A DNA stretch of 64,000 nucleotides from Bacteroidales bacterium (GCA_016281315.1 JAEEIJ010000059.1:85798-149797), one strand, 5' to 3'; positions 18,917 through 28,222 are shown, numbered from the stretch's first letter. Numbers and translations: made by a program. The notes: generated by a model from the sequence alone, not told the origin.

Positions 18917-18924
18917 TAAAGATA
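18917..18924 (-). promoter_or_regulatory. -7 box of the EEP-family gene
   Basis: TATCTTTA matches TAnnTTTG at seven of eight positions and ends four bases before the ATG at 18912. Confidence 0.4.
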
Positions 18925-18937
18925 CGAAATTATTTCC

Positions 18938-18945
18938 TATCTTTG
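18938..18945 (+). promoter_or_regulatory. -7 box of galK
   Basis: TATCTTTG is an exact TAnnTTTG match, 31 bases before the galK ATG, predicting a leader of about 25 bases. Confidence 0.6.
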
Positions 18946-18976
18946 TAAGACGCGAAAACTAAAACCTACTATTGAT

Positions 18977-20119
18977 ATGAAAGCGAAAATCCAGGAAAAA
19001 TTCAAGAGCCTCTTCGGCAAGGAAGGTCAGCTGTATATGTCTTCCGGCCGCGTGAACCTCATCGGCGAACACACGGACTACAACGGCGGTTACGTATTCC
19101 CCGGCGCCATCAACTTCGGGATTATGGCCGCCATCGAGCCCAACGGAACGGACAAGGTGAAGGTCTTCTCCATCGACTTCGACGAGTATACGGAGTTCGG
19201 CCTCAAAGAGGAGGACAAGCCCGCGCAGCAGTGGGCCCGTTACATCTTCGGCGTCTGCCGCGAAACCCTCAAGCGGGGCGGCAAGGTACAGGGCTTCAAC
19301 GCCGTCTTCGCCGGCGATGTGCCCCTGGGTGCGGGTCTGAGCTCATCGGCCGCCCTGGAGAGCGTCTTCGCTTTCGCCATCAACGAAATCAACGGCAACG
19401 GCATCGAGAAGTTCGAACTCGCCAAGATCGGCCAGAGCACGGAGCACAACTACTGCGGCGTCAAGTGCGGCATTATGGACCAGTTCGCCTCCATCTTCGG
19501 CAAGGAAGGTTCCCTCATCCGCCTGAACTGCAAGACCGGGGAGTACAAGTACTTCCCCTTCAACCCCGTGGGTTATAAGCTGGTTCTGATCGACTCCTGC
19601 GTGAAGCACGAACTCGCCTCCAGCGCCTACAACAAGCGCCGTGAATCCTGCGAAAGGGCCGCTGCGGCCATCCGGGAGAACCATCCGGACGTAGAGTTCC
19701 TGAGCGACGCCAAGCGCCTGTGGCTGGACGACGTGCGGGACAAGATCAGCGAGGAAGACTTCATCCGCGCGGAATACGTGATCGGGGAAGTGCAGCGCGT
19801 GCTGGACGTGTGCGACGCCCTGGAACGCGGTGACTACGAGACCGTGGGCGAGATGATGTACCAGACCCACTTCGGCCTCAGCCGCCTCTACGAGGTGTCC
19901 TGCCCGGAACTGGACTGGCTGAACAAACTGGCCCGGAAGATGGACGTCACCGGCTCCCGCGTGATGGGCGGCGGCTTCGGCGGCTGCACCATCAACCTGG
20001 TGAAGGACGAGCTCTACGACGCATTCATCGCCGCCGCCAGGAAGGGCTTCGAGGCCGAATTCGGCCACGCCCCCAAGGTGTACGACGTAGTCATCAGCGA
20101 TGGAGCCCGCGCTCTGTAA
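18977..20119 (+). CDS. galK: Galactokinase
   Basis: GalK phosphorylates alpha-D-galactose with ATP in the Leloir pathway; galM in this window provides the anomer. The galactokinase signature GRVNLIGEHTDYNGGYVFP is near residue 25, the GHMP ATP-binding loop PLGAGLSSSAALE near residue 115, catalytic Asp in GIMDQFAS near 160, and GGGFGGCTINL near the C-terminus. Length (380) is standard. The stop overlaps the next gene by 20 bases, so they are coupled. Confidence 0.97.
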   Translation: MKAKIQEKFKSLFGKEGQLYMSSGRVNLIGEHTDYNGGYVFPGAINFGIMAAIEPNGTDKVKVFSIDFDEYTEFGLKEEDKPAQQWARYIFGVCRETLKRGGKVQGFNAVFAGDVPLGAGLSSSAALESVFAFAINEINGNGIEKFELAKIGQSTEHNYCGVKCGIMDQFASIFGKEGSLIRLNCKTGEYKYFPFNPVGYKLVLIDSCVKHELASSAYNKRRESCERAAAAIRENHPDVEFLSDAKRLWLDDVRDKISEEDFIRAEYVIGEVQRVLDVCDALERGDYETVGEMMYQTHFGLSRLYEVSCPELDWLNKLARKMDVTGSRVMGGGFGGCTINLVKDELYDAFIAAARKGFEAEFGHAPKVYDVVISDGARAL

Positions 20120-20714
20120 CAACTGTCACCGGACCACGGACATCGAGGTTCGGGAAAGCATCAACGTCGCCCTTGATCCGGAACTGAAAGCCCGGGTCAA
20201 GGACGGCTCTTTATTCGTATGGGAGTGCCCCTACTGCGGCCGGCGCAACCTGGCGGTGTACCAGACGCTGTATCACGACCCGGATGCCCGCCTGATGGTG
20301 TGGCTGCTGCCCGGAGAGGCCGAGCCGCCCGCACAGGTGGCCGATGCCGTGAAGGAGCTGGAAGGCTACACCCTGCGCCTGGTGCGCGAAGTGGGCGAAC
20401 TGGTGGAGAAAGTAAACATTCACGACGCCGGCCTGGAAGACACCATCCTGGAAATGGTCAAATGGGTCACGCGGCGGGAACTCGAAGCCAAAAACCCGGA
20501 GGCGGCCGGGGCCGCGCTCAAGTTTATGAGGCTGGACGGGGCGGATCACGAGATGGTATTCGCCTTCCCCCTGAACGGGCAGATGCAACTGATCAACGTT
20601 GGATTTAATGTCTATGAAGACGCCCGCGGCATCCTCCAGCGCAATCCGTCCGTCCGCCCGGCGGAAGGCTTCGCGCGGGTGGATAAGGACTGGATCGAAC
20701 AGTTTTTCCGCTAA
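20100..20714 (+). CDS. CpXC domain protein
   Basis: This 204-residue cytoplasmic protein starts inside the last codons of galK, in another frame. The N-terminus carries two cysteine pairs, CNNC and CPYC, that form a zinc ribbon; the second is the CPxC motif that names the CpXC family. The rest is mixed alpha/beta without catalytic motifs I recognise. Function in the family is unknown. Overlap with galK shows co-transcription, not necessarily a role in galactose use. Confidence 0.8.
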   Translation: MEPALCNNCHRTTDIEVRESINVALDPELKARVKDGSLFVWECPYCGRRNLAVYQTLYHDPDARLMVWLLPGEAEPPAQVADAVKELEGYTLRLVREVGELVEKVNIHDAGLEDTILEMVKWVTRRELEAKNPEAAGAALKFMRLDGADHEMVFAFPLNGQMQLINVGFNVYEDARGILQRNPSVRPAEGFARVDKDWIEQFFR

Positions 20715-20718
20715 AGAT

Positions 20719-20823
20719 TAAAGCACACTTTCGGCCTCCTACCCCCAGTCACCGTGCTTTAGCGCCCTCTTTTACACCCACTAAAGCACGCTTTTCGTCA
20801 CCAGAACACGATTCCGTGCTTTA
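20719..20823. repeat. Two copies of a ~42-base inverted-repeat element
   Basis: Copy 1 (20719-20761) and copy 2 (20782-20823) each begin with TAAAGCAC and end with its complement GTGCTTTA. Inside they share CTTT, TCG and a CC before the right arm. Each can fold with an 8-bp outer stem. They lie just after the CpXC stop, so they may end transcription or belong to a dispersed repeat family. Confidence 0.6.
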
Positions 20824-20857
20824 ATTGATGTAACTGCGAAGAATAATGTTGAAAAAA

Positions 20858-20900
20858 GGGCCGGAGGCCCCAGGGAACGTTATGGGGGCAGAGTCCCCAT
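20858..20900. other. Pair of GC-rich hairpins downstream of ychF
   Basis: GGGCC-GGA-GGCCC (20858-20870) and ATGGGG...CCCCAT (20882-20900) form two neighbouring hairpins between the repeat pair and the ychF stop. They could act as a terminator for the minus-strand ychF transcript, although no long T run follows on either strand. Confidence 0.4.
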
Positions 20901-20922
20901 CAGTTATATGTGCACTTTTTGT

Positions 20923-22026
20923 TTATACGTTAAACAGGAAGTGCATGATGTCGCCGTCTTGTACGACGTAATCTTTCCCCTCAATAGCCATCTTGCCGGC
21001 GGCGCGCACGGCGGCTTCGGTGCGGTACTGCACGAAATCCTCGTACTTGATCACCTCCGCCCGGATAAAACCCCGCTCGAAATCCGTGTGGATGACGCCC
21101 GCGGCGCGGGGAGCCTTGTCCCCCGCCACGATGGTCCAGGCGCGGCATTCATCGGCCCCGGCGGTGAAGAAGGTGCGCAGACCCAGCAGCTTGTACGCGC
21201 TCTGGATGAGGCGCACGACGCCGCTTTCGGAGAGCCCCATCTCCTCCAGGAACATCTGACGGTCCTCGTAGCTGTCGAATGAGGCGATTTCGGCCTCCGA
21301 GGCGGCTGCGAGCACCAGAATTTCGGCGGCCTCAGAAGCCACGGCGGCCTTCACGGCCTCCACGTAGGCGTTTCCCGTCGCGGCCGAAGCCTCGTCCACG
21401 TTGCAGACGTAGAGCACCGGCTTGTTGGTTAGGAGGAACAGGTCGTGGGCCATCTGCTCCTCTTCCGCGTTCTCCAAAGAAACGCTGCGGCAGGAGCGGC
21501 CCTGCAGCAGCGCCTCGCGGTACTTCAGCAGCACGCCCAGCAGTTTCTTCGCTTCTTTATTCCCGCCCGTGGTGGCCATTTTCTCCACCTTTTTGATGCG
21601 GTTTTCCACCGTCTCCAGGTCCTTGATCTGGAGCTCGGTGTCCACCACTTCCTTGTCCCGCACGGGATCCACGGAGCCGTCCACGTGCATGATGTTGCCG
21701 TCGTCGAAGCAGCGCAGCACGTGCAGGATGGCGTCGCATTCACGGATGTTGGCGAGGAACTGGTTCCCCAGGCCTTCTCCCTTGGACGCGCCCTTCACCA
21801 GGCCGGCGATGTCCACGATCTCCACCGTGGCGGGGATGGTGCGTTTGGGCTGGCAGATCTCCGTGAGCACTTCCAGGCGTTTGTCCGGAACATTGGTGGA
21901 GCCCACGTTGGGCTCGATGGTGCAGAACGGGAAGTTCGCGCTCTGGGCTTTCCCGGAGCTGACGCAGTTAAACAAAGTAGACTTGCCGACATTCGGCAAG
22001 CCTACGATACCACACTTAAGCGACAT
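20923..22026 (-). CDS. ychF: Redox-regulated ATPase/GTPase YchF (OLA1 family)
   Basis: This is a cytoplasmic P-loop NTPase that associates with ribosomes and prefers ATP. It starts MSLKCGIVGLPNVGKSTLFN (G1 loop), followed by the G3 DIAGLV, and the altered G4 NVDE, which marks the OLA1/YchF group in place of NKxD. The C-terminal TGS-like domain ends with the ubiquitous GKDYVVQDGDIMHFLFNV. Length (367) is typical. It lies six bases after the ppiD stop. Confidence 0.97.
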   Translation of the reverse strand: MSLKCGIVGLPNVGKSTLFNCVSSGKAQSANFPFCTIEPNVGSTNVPDKRLEVLTEICQPKRTIPATVEIVDIAGLVKGASKGEGLGNQFLANIRECDAILHVLRCFDDGNIMHVDGSVDPVRDKEVVDTELQIKDLETVENRIKKVEKMATTGGNKEAKKLLGVLLKYREALLQGRSCRSVSLENAEEEQMAHDLFLLTNKPVLYVCNVDEASAATGNAYVEAVKAAVASEAAEILVLAAASEAEIASFDSYEDRQMFLEEMGLSESGVVRLIQSAYKLLGLRTFFTAGADECRAWTIVAGDKAPRAAGVIHTDFERGFIRAEVIKYEDFVQYRTEAAVRAAGKMAIEGKDYVVQDGDIMHFLFNV

Positions 22027-22032
22027 AATCCA

Positions 22033-24120
22033 TTAATAGAACCGAGCCCTGTTGTCCTTGACGGTGTTCTCCATCATCAGGGGCAGGAGCATCTGCTCGT
22101 GATAGGTTTCGATCATATCCTGGGCCTTCTTGGCGTCGTCCTCCGTGTAGAAGGCGCCCGTCTCGCGATCGTTCACCTTGAACACATAGGTGCCCATAAT
22201 GCCGGCCACGGGACCCGTGATCTCCCCTTCCTTGGCGGCGGCCACGGCACCCACGAAAGCGGGCTCGGTGGACGGAGCGGAATTGGTGGAGAAGGATACG
22301 TCCGTGAGGTTGGAGACGGTGGTGCCGAGTTTCTCGGCAATCTCCTCCAGGGTGTTCAGGCCTTCGATGTCGGAGGCCACCTGGTCCTTGCGGGCCTGGC
22401 TGTACTTCTGGCGGTAGAGCTGGCTGCGGATGCCTTCGGAGACATCGGCCAGCGGAGTATAACCTTCCTTCTTGGCGTCCTTGACGGCGACGATGAAGAA
22501 GTAGTTGTTGTCCACGGTGATGATGCCGGAAGCCTTGCCGGGCTTGTTGTCGAAGGCCCAGCGGGTCACTTCCTTGGCGTGGCCGATGGAGCCGTAGGTG
22601 TCGGTTCCCTCATTGATGGTGAGCGGGCGGCTGTAGGCGCCGGTGCTGTCGCAGGCGGCCTTGTAGTTGTCGTACTTGCCGGCGGCTTTCACGGCCAGGA
22701 GGTTGGCCTTGTTGTACACGGCGGAGTAGGTCTCCTTGCTGGGGATGGCGGCCTTCTCGAAGATGGCAACCTTCTTCTTGGCAATGGGCTTGGTGGCCTT
22801 GGTCACCTCCACGATATGGGTGCCATACTGGGTGGTGAGGATGAAAGGCTGGCCGATCTTGGCCGACATCACGGGCTCGAAGCCAGGGATCATCGCACGC
22901 TGGCTCATCCAGCCGATGTTGCCCTGCTCGCCGCCGTCGGCGTTGCCCTTATCCACCGAATAGAGGGTGGCGAGGGCCGCGAAGGAATTCCGCTTCAGGG
23001 TGGGCAGCAGGCTGTCCGCCAGATGACGGGCGTCGGCTCCCTGCAGGAGGATGTGGCGCACATACACGGAATCCGGCACGTTGGCGCATTCCATAATGCG
23101 GGCGGCATAGAAGTTCTCGCCGGAGGTGCAGACCGGGGAAACGCCGCTCTTGTTGGCCGATACCCAGCTTTCGATGTCGCGGTTCACGCTGCGGAGGTCG
23201 CCCTCCTTGTACCAGGTATCGCTCCACTGGCGGTCGCTGTTGCGCTGCAGGAAGGCACGCACGTTTTCGGCCGATGCAAACTCTTCGTACAGGGTGGCGA
23301 ACTCGTCGTTCTGAGCGGAGATGTCCTCCGCGGAAGGAGTGACTTCGTAGACCACGTACTCGATGTCGCGGGCGGCATCCTGCTTGAAGCCTTCCTTGTG
23401 CTCCTTATAGTACTTTTTGATTTCCGCAGGCGTCACCACCACGGTGGAATCCTGGGGATAATAGGTGTTGGGAGACATTACGAAGTCCACGCTGGCGGTG
23501 GTGTTGTTCTCCGCGATGGCGCGCTGGGACTCCAGGGAGTTCACAAAAGCGCTGGCGTTGAAGAGCGCGTAGTACTTCTCGTTGAAGCGGGTGGAACGGA
23601 CGGCGTTCTGCAGGTAGTTGCGCAGGAGCGCGCTGCGGCCGCTTTGATCGGCCCCGGTATTCTCCAGGAATTCACGTACGGCGTTGGCGGAGAATTCTCC
23701 GTTCTCGTCGTTGAAAATGCCCATGGAAAGGAGCACGGGGGAGATGTTGTCACCCACAAAGAGGTCAATCTGCTCCTGCTGGCCAACGCGTACGCCTGCC
23801 TTTTCGATGGTGGGGAGGATGAGGTGTTCGTTCACCAGCTCCTGCCAGGCGCTTTCGCGGGTCTGGCGCTGGGCTTCCTCACCGGAGGCGGAAGAGCCCG
23901 TGAGCATTTCCCGCACGTCGGAGAATTCCTTCACCTTCTGCTCGAAGTCCGTATAGGTGATGCGTTTGCCGTTGATTTTACCCACGTCATACTTCGTGGA
24001 GGACGCCTGGATGGTGTTGATGATGTCCGAGGGGTCCACAAGGAACAGTAACAGACCGAAGGCAATGATGAGCGATGCACCAATGCCGAATTTAGTTCTG
24101 ATGGTCTCGAGAGCTGCCAT
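22033..24120 (-). CDS. ppiD: Periplasmic peptidyl-prolyl isomerase, PpiD/SurA type
   Basis: This is a 695-residue foldase anchored in the inner membrane by one N-terminal helix (residues about 12-30). It has a SurA/PpiD N-terminal chaperone region beginning at GKINGKRITYTDFEQKV. A parvulin domain follows at about residues 345-440 (YVRHILLQG, then GGEQGNIGWMSQRAMIPGFE and TQYGTHIVEV). It helps fold outer-membrane proteins after Sec export. In Bacteroidetes ppiD commonly ends the coaX-lptC cluster, as here, but it has its own promoter. Confidence 0.92.
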   Translation of the reverse strand: MAALETIRTKFGIGASLIIAFGLLLFLVDPSDIINTIQASSTKYDVGKINGKRITYTDFEQKVKEFSDVREMLTGSSASGEEAQRQTRESAWQELVNEHLILPTIEKAGVRVGQQEQIDLFVGDNISPVLLSMGIFNDENGEFSANAVREFLENTGADQSGRSALLRNYLQNAVRSTRFNEKYYALFNASAFVNSLESQRAIAENNTTASVDFVMSPNTYYPQDSTVVVTPAEIKKYYKEHKEGFKQDAARDIEYVVYEVTPSAEDISAQNDEFATLYEEFASAENVRAFLQRNSDRQWSDTWYKEGDLRSVNRDIESWVSANKSGVSPVCTSGENFYAARIMECANVPDSVYVRHILLQGADARHLADSLLPTLKRNSFAALATLYSVDKGNADGGEQGNIGWMSQRAMIPGFEPVMSAKIGQPFILTTQYGTHIVEVTKATKPIAKKKVAIFEKAAIPSKETYSAVYNKANLLAVKAAGKYDNYKAACDSTGAYSRPLTINEGTDTYGSIGHAKEVTRWAFDNKPGKASGIITVDNNYFFIVAVKDAKKEGYTPLADVSEGIRSQLYRQKYSQARKDQVASDIEGLNTLEEIAEKLGTTVSNLTDVSFSTNSAPSTEPAFVGAVAAAKEGEITGPVAGIMGTYVFKVNDRETGAFYTEDDAKKAQDMIETYHEQMLLPLMMENTVKDNRARFY

Positions 24121-24157
24121 TTCGTATCTTAATTTTTAGTTTTTCGCATAAGGGATG

Positions 24158-24165
24158 CAAAGATA
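24158..24165 (-). promoter_or_regulatory. -7 box of ppiD-ychF
   Basis: TATCTTTG on the minus strand is an exact TAnnTTTG match, with 37 bases to the ppiD ATG, lying in the gap after lptC. Confidence 0.6.
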
Positions 24166-24187
24166 CGGATTTTCTTTGAAAACCGCA

Positions 24188-24817
24188 CTATTTTTTTGGA
24201 AGCGGGCCGATAAAGTTCACCGTGTCGATGACAACCCTGGTGGAATCGCTTTCCAGAAGGAATTCGTTGTCGAAGGGATTCAGGAGGATGGCGTTGCGGG
24301 CCATCTCGTCCGAGCGCATCCCCACGCCCTGCATATAGCCGGACGGGGCGGAGAGCTTAATGTAACAGTCCGTCCAGATTTCCCGCTTGTCGCTGTCCCA
24401 GTACAGGGTGTCGGTTTCCATCGTTTCCCGTTTCAGGATGTTGGTCACCAGCACGTCTCCGTAGGCCGACCAGCGTTCGTCCTTGATGCGGCGGGGGTAT
24501 TTGTCGTGGCGGGCCTGCCGGGCGACGATGGTGGTCTCCAGGGAGCCGTCCTCTGCGTAGGCATACACATGGATGCCCTTGGGAAACAGGTCATAGGAGA
24601 GGGTGTCATGCTCGTAGGATTCCATCCTGGGGGCCTCCACGCGCATTTTCAGCACGCCGTTCTCCGACTGGACGAAGAACATACTGTCCACCGTCTGGAG
24701 CGGCGTCTGGGCCAGGTCCAGTTTCTCCGCTTCCGAAAGGTGCCCTTTGCACGCATAGACGACGAAAGCAAGCGCCAGGGCGCTTGCCGTCGTCGAAAAT
24801 ATGCTTCTGAGGGTCAC
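24188..24817 (-). CDS. lptC: LPS transport periplasmic protein LptC
   Basis: LptC takes LPS from the inner-membrane LptBFG complex and passes it to LptA. This 209-residue protein has one N-terminal membrane segment or lipoprotein-like signal (ALALAFVVYACKG), then a beta-jellyroll with typical repeats such as SYDLFPKGIHVYAYAEDGSLETTI and IWTDCYIKLS. The start is a GTG at 24817, three bases after the stop of the TPR gene; no nearby ATG gives the signal segment. Confidence 0.85.
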   Translation of the reverse strand: MTLRSIFSTTASALALAFVVYACKGHLSEAEKLDLAQTPLQTVDSMFFVQSENGVLKMRVEAPRMESYEHDTLSYDLFPKGIHVYAYAEDGSLETTIVARQARHDKYPRRIKDERWSAYGDVLVTNILKRETMETDTLYWDSDKREIWTDCYIKLSAPSGYMQGVGMRSDEMARNAILLNPFDNEFLLESDSTRVVIDTVNFIGPLPKK

Positions 24818-24820
24818 TGC

Positions 24821-26170
24821 TTACTGAACGCGGACGGTGGTGGTGGCGGTCATACCGCCGCAGGAAACCGTGTAGCTCTGGCCCCGGGTGAGGTCGTACA
24901 TAAAGGCCTCGGAGGCTTCCGGATAGTAGCGGGACACGTTGCCGATGCTGGAAGAAGCGTCTGCGGCCACGGAAGGATCCGTGTTGCGGGCCTTCTGGTA
25001 GTAGTCCGTCGCCACCCAGTAGCGGGCCCACTTCCCGACGATGTCGCCGCAGGGAGCCGAAGCCCAGAGGTTGCCGAGGATAAGGTAGGCCTTGCCGGCG
25101 AAACCGTGATCCAGGTCGATGGCCTTGCGGGCGGCATCGGAGGCCTTTCCGCGCATACCGTTCTTGTAGCAGAAGGCGGCCATTTCATAATAGTACTGGG
25201 CGTCCTGCGCTTCGTCCGACTCGTCGGAGTCGATGGCCTGCTGCAGGAAGGAGGCTGCATCGGCCGCATTGCCGCGGGCCGCGTTCAGGCGGTACAGAGC
25301 GAAGGCGCTGCGGTAGGAAGGATCCAGCTTGTGCATCGAATTCACGGCCTTGAAATAAAGCTCGTTGGAGGCGCAGTCCTCGGCCGCGTTCATCAGGCGG
25401 ACGATGTTGGAGACCAGCTGCAGGTTCTCCGGATCGGCCTCATAGCGGGGGCCGAAGATGGCGAGCAGGTTCTCGCAGGAAGCCACCTTGCTGTCCGCGA
25501 ACAGGGATTCGACGGTCTTCTTGGTGCCGGCCTTCTCATCTTCCTCCGCCTCGTTCTTGCACACATAGTTGTCGATGTTCTCCGACACTTTGTCGTAGAG
25601 ACCAATCACTTCGTCGGCGCTCAGCTGGTTCTCGCGATACAGGGCCACGGCGGCCGAGAAGGCGTTCACCATAATCTTCGGGGAGGTCTGGTTCCCGAGG
25701 GCGTCGATGATGGGGATGAGCATATCGTAGAGATACTTCTGGTTGTCCCCGTTCAGCGAGATGTAGTTCATCACGTAGAAGCCCTTGTTGTTGAGGACCT
25801 CCACCTTGTTTTCAACGATCACGCCGCCCTTTTTGGCCGTAGGATAATAGGCCAGGCGCTCATCCAGAAGGGTGAGCAGGGTGTCGTACTGGGCGCGGGC
25901 AAGGTCGAAGTTCTTGGCCTTTATGTTCTTCTTGATCTCGTCGTTCATCAGCTTGGCCCCGTGCACGTAGATGTTCTGCTTGTAGTTCTTCGCGCACAGC
26001 GCATAGGCCTGCCGCCAGTTGGGGAGGGCGGCCTCATAGTTCTTGTTCTTGTAGTGCTCCTGATAGTAGGAGGCATACACGTTGCAGTCGCCGTCCTGGG
26101 CGATTGCCTGCCTGGCGCTGACCGTAAGGAGGGCAGCTGCTGCCATAAGGAGAATACCTAACTTTTTCAT
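24821..26170 (-). CDS. Exported tetratricopeptide-repeat protein
   Basis: This is a 449-residue protein with a signal peptide (MKKLGILLMAAAALLTVSARQAIAQ) and helical TPR-like repeats throughout, e.g. YKNKNYEAALPNWRQAYALC and YYYEMAAFCYKNGMRGKASD. It probably works in the periplasm as a scaffold. The constant position between the outer-membrane protein gene and lptC in Bacteroidetes suggests a role in envelope assembly, but no specific function is established. Confidence 0.82.
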   Translation of the reverse strand: MKKLGILLMAAAALLTVSARQAIAQDGDCNVYASYYQEHYKNKNYEAALPNWRQAYALCAKNYKQNIYVHGAKLMNDEIKKNIKAKNFDLARAQYDTLLTLLDERLAYYPTAKKGGVIVENKVEVLNNKGFYVMNYISLNGDNQKYLYDMLIPIIDALGNQTSPKIMVNAFSAAVALYRENQLSADEVIGLYDKVSENIDNYVCKNEAEEDEKAGTKKTVESLFADSKVASCENLLAIFGPRYEADPENLQLVSNIVRLMNAAEDCASNELYFKAVNSMHKLDPSYRSAFALYRLNAARGNAADAASFLQQAIDSDESDEAQDAQYYYEMAAFCYKNGMRGKASDAARKAIDLDHGFAGKAYLILGNLWASAPCGDIVGKWARYWVATDYYQKARNTDPSVAADASSSIGNVSRYYPEASEAFMYDLTRGQSYTVSCGGMTATTTVRVQ

Positions 26171-26214
26171 AACTTCACTATTTTTCTTTTCTCATTTTTT
26201 CAATTTCCGTACCA

Positions 26215-27510
26215 CTAATCGTAGGCGCGCTTCTGGAACCAGATGTCGAACACGTTGAATCCCAGGTTGAAACCGAAGTAATTTTCCTTGACGGGAGCCC
26301 CTCCAAGGCCTTTCCGTCCCAGTTCCAGCCCTATGCTGATGCCGTTGTACCAGCGGAAAACGGGAAGGGTCATTCCGAGGGTGATGCCCGCCGAATTGAT
26401 CTGTGAACCGCCCACCGTATAATAGGACTGTTCGTAATAGGCTCCAGCCCTGTAGGTGCACCGGCGCAGGAAGTAACGGATGTCCGAACGGTTGGGGGTG
26501 TATTCCGCACCCACGCGGAAACTCTGGCCCACGGCGGGCGCAAACGGCAGTTCTCCGTTGCTGGAAAAACCTTTCACCCGTTCCAGGCCGCTCTTGCTCC
26601 AGTCCGTGCGGGTGTAGTCGAATTCGGCAAAAAACTTATCCCCGATGGTGTAGGACAGGCCCACGCCCAACTCACTGCCCAGGTGCAGGTCCTGCTCCCG
26701 CAGGTCGAGGGCCTCGCGTTCGCGGTCATAGGAACCCTTTTCCGTATAATGGACGCTCTGGCCGTTCAGTCTGGAAGAGAGCTGGTAAGTGGCGCCCAGG
26801 GTGAGGGCGTGCTTCCCGGCGAGTTTCTGTGCATACTGCAGGCCGAACTTGACGCCCGCGCTGCTCACCCGCAGGGAGTCCCCGGACAGGAAGTCGCGGT
26901 AGGAGGTTTCCTCATAGGAAGTGGAGGCTGTCTTGACGATGTTGCCGAAGTGGTAGTTGAACTGGGCGCCCAGCGAGAGCCGTTTCCAAAGGGTGACGCC
27001 CGCTCCGGCGAAGAGTTGGTAGACGCCGCCGTTGCCGTAGGAGGTGAAAGTCTGTTTTCCGCTGTCCGGATCGATGGTGGAAGAGGTGATCAGATACCCC
27101 ACGTCACTCACGGGACGAACCCCCGCCATAAAGGCCGTATGACGCCACATCGGGAAGGAAATCACGAAATCGTCGATGTTGAAGAGGGTTTTCACACCCT
27201 TTTTGCCACCGTCGGCATAGAGGGACATCCGGCCGGTAAGGCCGAAGTCCGACATAAAGGACAGGGAGTCGCGGGCGGTGACGGCAGCCGGGTTGAGGAC
27301 GTTCACGAAACGGTTGTTGCGCGCGGCGATGCCCACGCCCCCCATTCCGCGGTTCCAGGCCGTGCCGCTCTGGTGCAGCTGTCCCACTCCGAAAACCGAA
27401 TAGGGGGAATAGCCGCCGTAGGTGCCGTCCGTCTGCGCAAAGGCGCACGGAACGGAGAGCAGCAGCGCCGCAGCCGCCAGGGTATATATCCTTTTAATCT
27501 TTCCGAACAT
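26215..27510 (-). CDS. Outer-membrane beta-barrel protein of the coaX-lptC cluster
   Basis: This 431-residue protein has a signal peptide (TLAAAALLLSVPCAFAQ). The N-terminal motif GTYGGYSPYSVFGVGQL and the GMGGVGIAARNNRFVNVLNPAA segment are typical of FadL-like or PorV-like Bacteroidetes barrels, and alternating beta-strands run to the C-terminus. The start lies inside the end of coaX (17-base overlap in another frame), so it is translated from the same mRNA. Cargo is unknown. Confidence 0.82.
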   Translation of the reverse strand: MFGKIKRIYTLAAAALLLSVPCAFAQTDGTYGGYSPYSVFGVGQLHQSGTAWNRGMGGVGIAARNNRFVNVLNPAAVTARDSLSFMSDFGLTGRMSLYADGGKKGVKTLFNIDDFVISFPMWRHTAFMAGVRPVSDVGYLITSSTIDPDSGKQTFTSYGNGGVYQLFAGAGVTLWKRLSLGAQFNYHFGNIVKTASTSYEETSYRDFLSGDSLRVSSAGVKFGLQYAQKLAGKHALTLGATYQLSSRLNGQSVHYTEKGSYDREREALDLREQDLHLGSELGVGLSYTIGDKFFAEFDYTRTDWSKSGLERVKGFSSNGELPFAPAVGQSFRVGAEYTPNRSDIRYFLRRCTYRAGAYYEQSYYTVGGSQINSAGITLGMTLPVFRWYNGISIGLELGRKGLGGAPVKENYFGFNLGFNVFDIWFQKRAYD

Positions 27511-28216
27511 ATTCGTCTGCCATTAACGTCAGGCCCATTAAGACCAGATTGCAAATTGCAAAGATGGAACTTTTCATCCGTTTTGCAAAATAATTCGCGT
27601 CTCCGCCGGTAAATACCGTAATATTATCCGGGTGGGCGCGCAGGTAGCCTTCGATTTCAAATATAATGCCTGAGACCACCCCGCTTTCGATGGAGGACAC
27701 TTCCGAAAGGCCGGTTTCGGCCGGATTCTCGGGGATTTCCACCAGGGGAAGCGAACGGGAATAGCGGCTGAGGGCCTTGAAGCGGGTGCGGAAGCCCAGG
27801 GAGATGTTGCCGCCCAGATAGGCGCCGTCCGCATCCGTGAAATCCACCGAAAGGGTGGTGCCGAAGTCTACGATGGTGCAGCCCCGGCCCTTGAACAGGT
27901 AACGGGCCGCCAGGATGGCCGCCGCACGGTCGTAGGACAGATGGGAGGGCAGGCCGTGGGAGAGCAGCGCCTCCCGGTGGTTCGCATCCAGCACCAGCAG
28001 CCGCGTGCATTCGGCGCGCAGCGCTTCCATATCGGCCTCCGAAAGCGGGAAGACGGAAGACACCGCCATCACCACGGGCTTTTCCCGCCGGGTGAGCGAG
28101 AGGATGAAGTCCAGATACTTCTCCCCCTGGTAGCGGAAGGTCTTGCCCAGGGTGGTGGACTCCGACCAGGCGGCCTTCAGCGCGGTGTTTCCTATTTCTA
28201 TCACCAAGTTGGACAT
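27494..28216 (-). CDS. coaX: Type III pantothenate kinase
   Basis: CoaX phosphorylates pantothenate, the first step of CoA synthesis. The 240-residue protein shows the ASKHA phosphate-1 loop IEIGNTALKAAW, the substrate segment SYDRAA, the catalytic region TIVDFGTTLSVDF and GGNISLGFRTRFKAL. In most homologues the first motif reads DIGNT; here Asp is replaced by Glu (residue 7). The ATG at 28216 is chosen because the alternative TTG at 28225 falls in the promoter box. It is the first gene of the coaX-OMP-TPR-lptC operon. Confidence 0.93.
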   Translation of the reverse strand: MSNLVIEIGNTALKAAWSESTTLGKTFRYQGEKYLDFILSLTRREKPVVMAVSSVFPLSEADMEALRAECTRLLVLDANHREALLSHGLPSHLSYDRAAAILAARYLFKGRGCTIVDFGTTLSVDFTDADGAYLGGNISLGFRTRFKALSRYSRSLPLVEIPENPAETGLSEVSSIESGVVSGIIFEIEGYLRAHPDNITVFTGGDANYFAKRMKSSIFAICNLVLMGLTLMADEYVRKD

Positions 28217-28222
28217 AGCTTG

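Noticed and set aside
21445..24051. 868-codon plus-strand frame opposite ychF and ppiD
   Set aside because: It spans two real genes on the other strand and has the same low-complexity Gly/Val/His composition as the other shadows.
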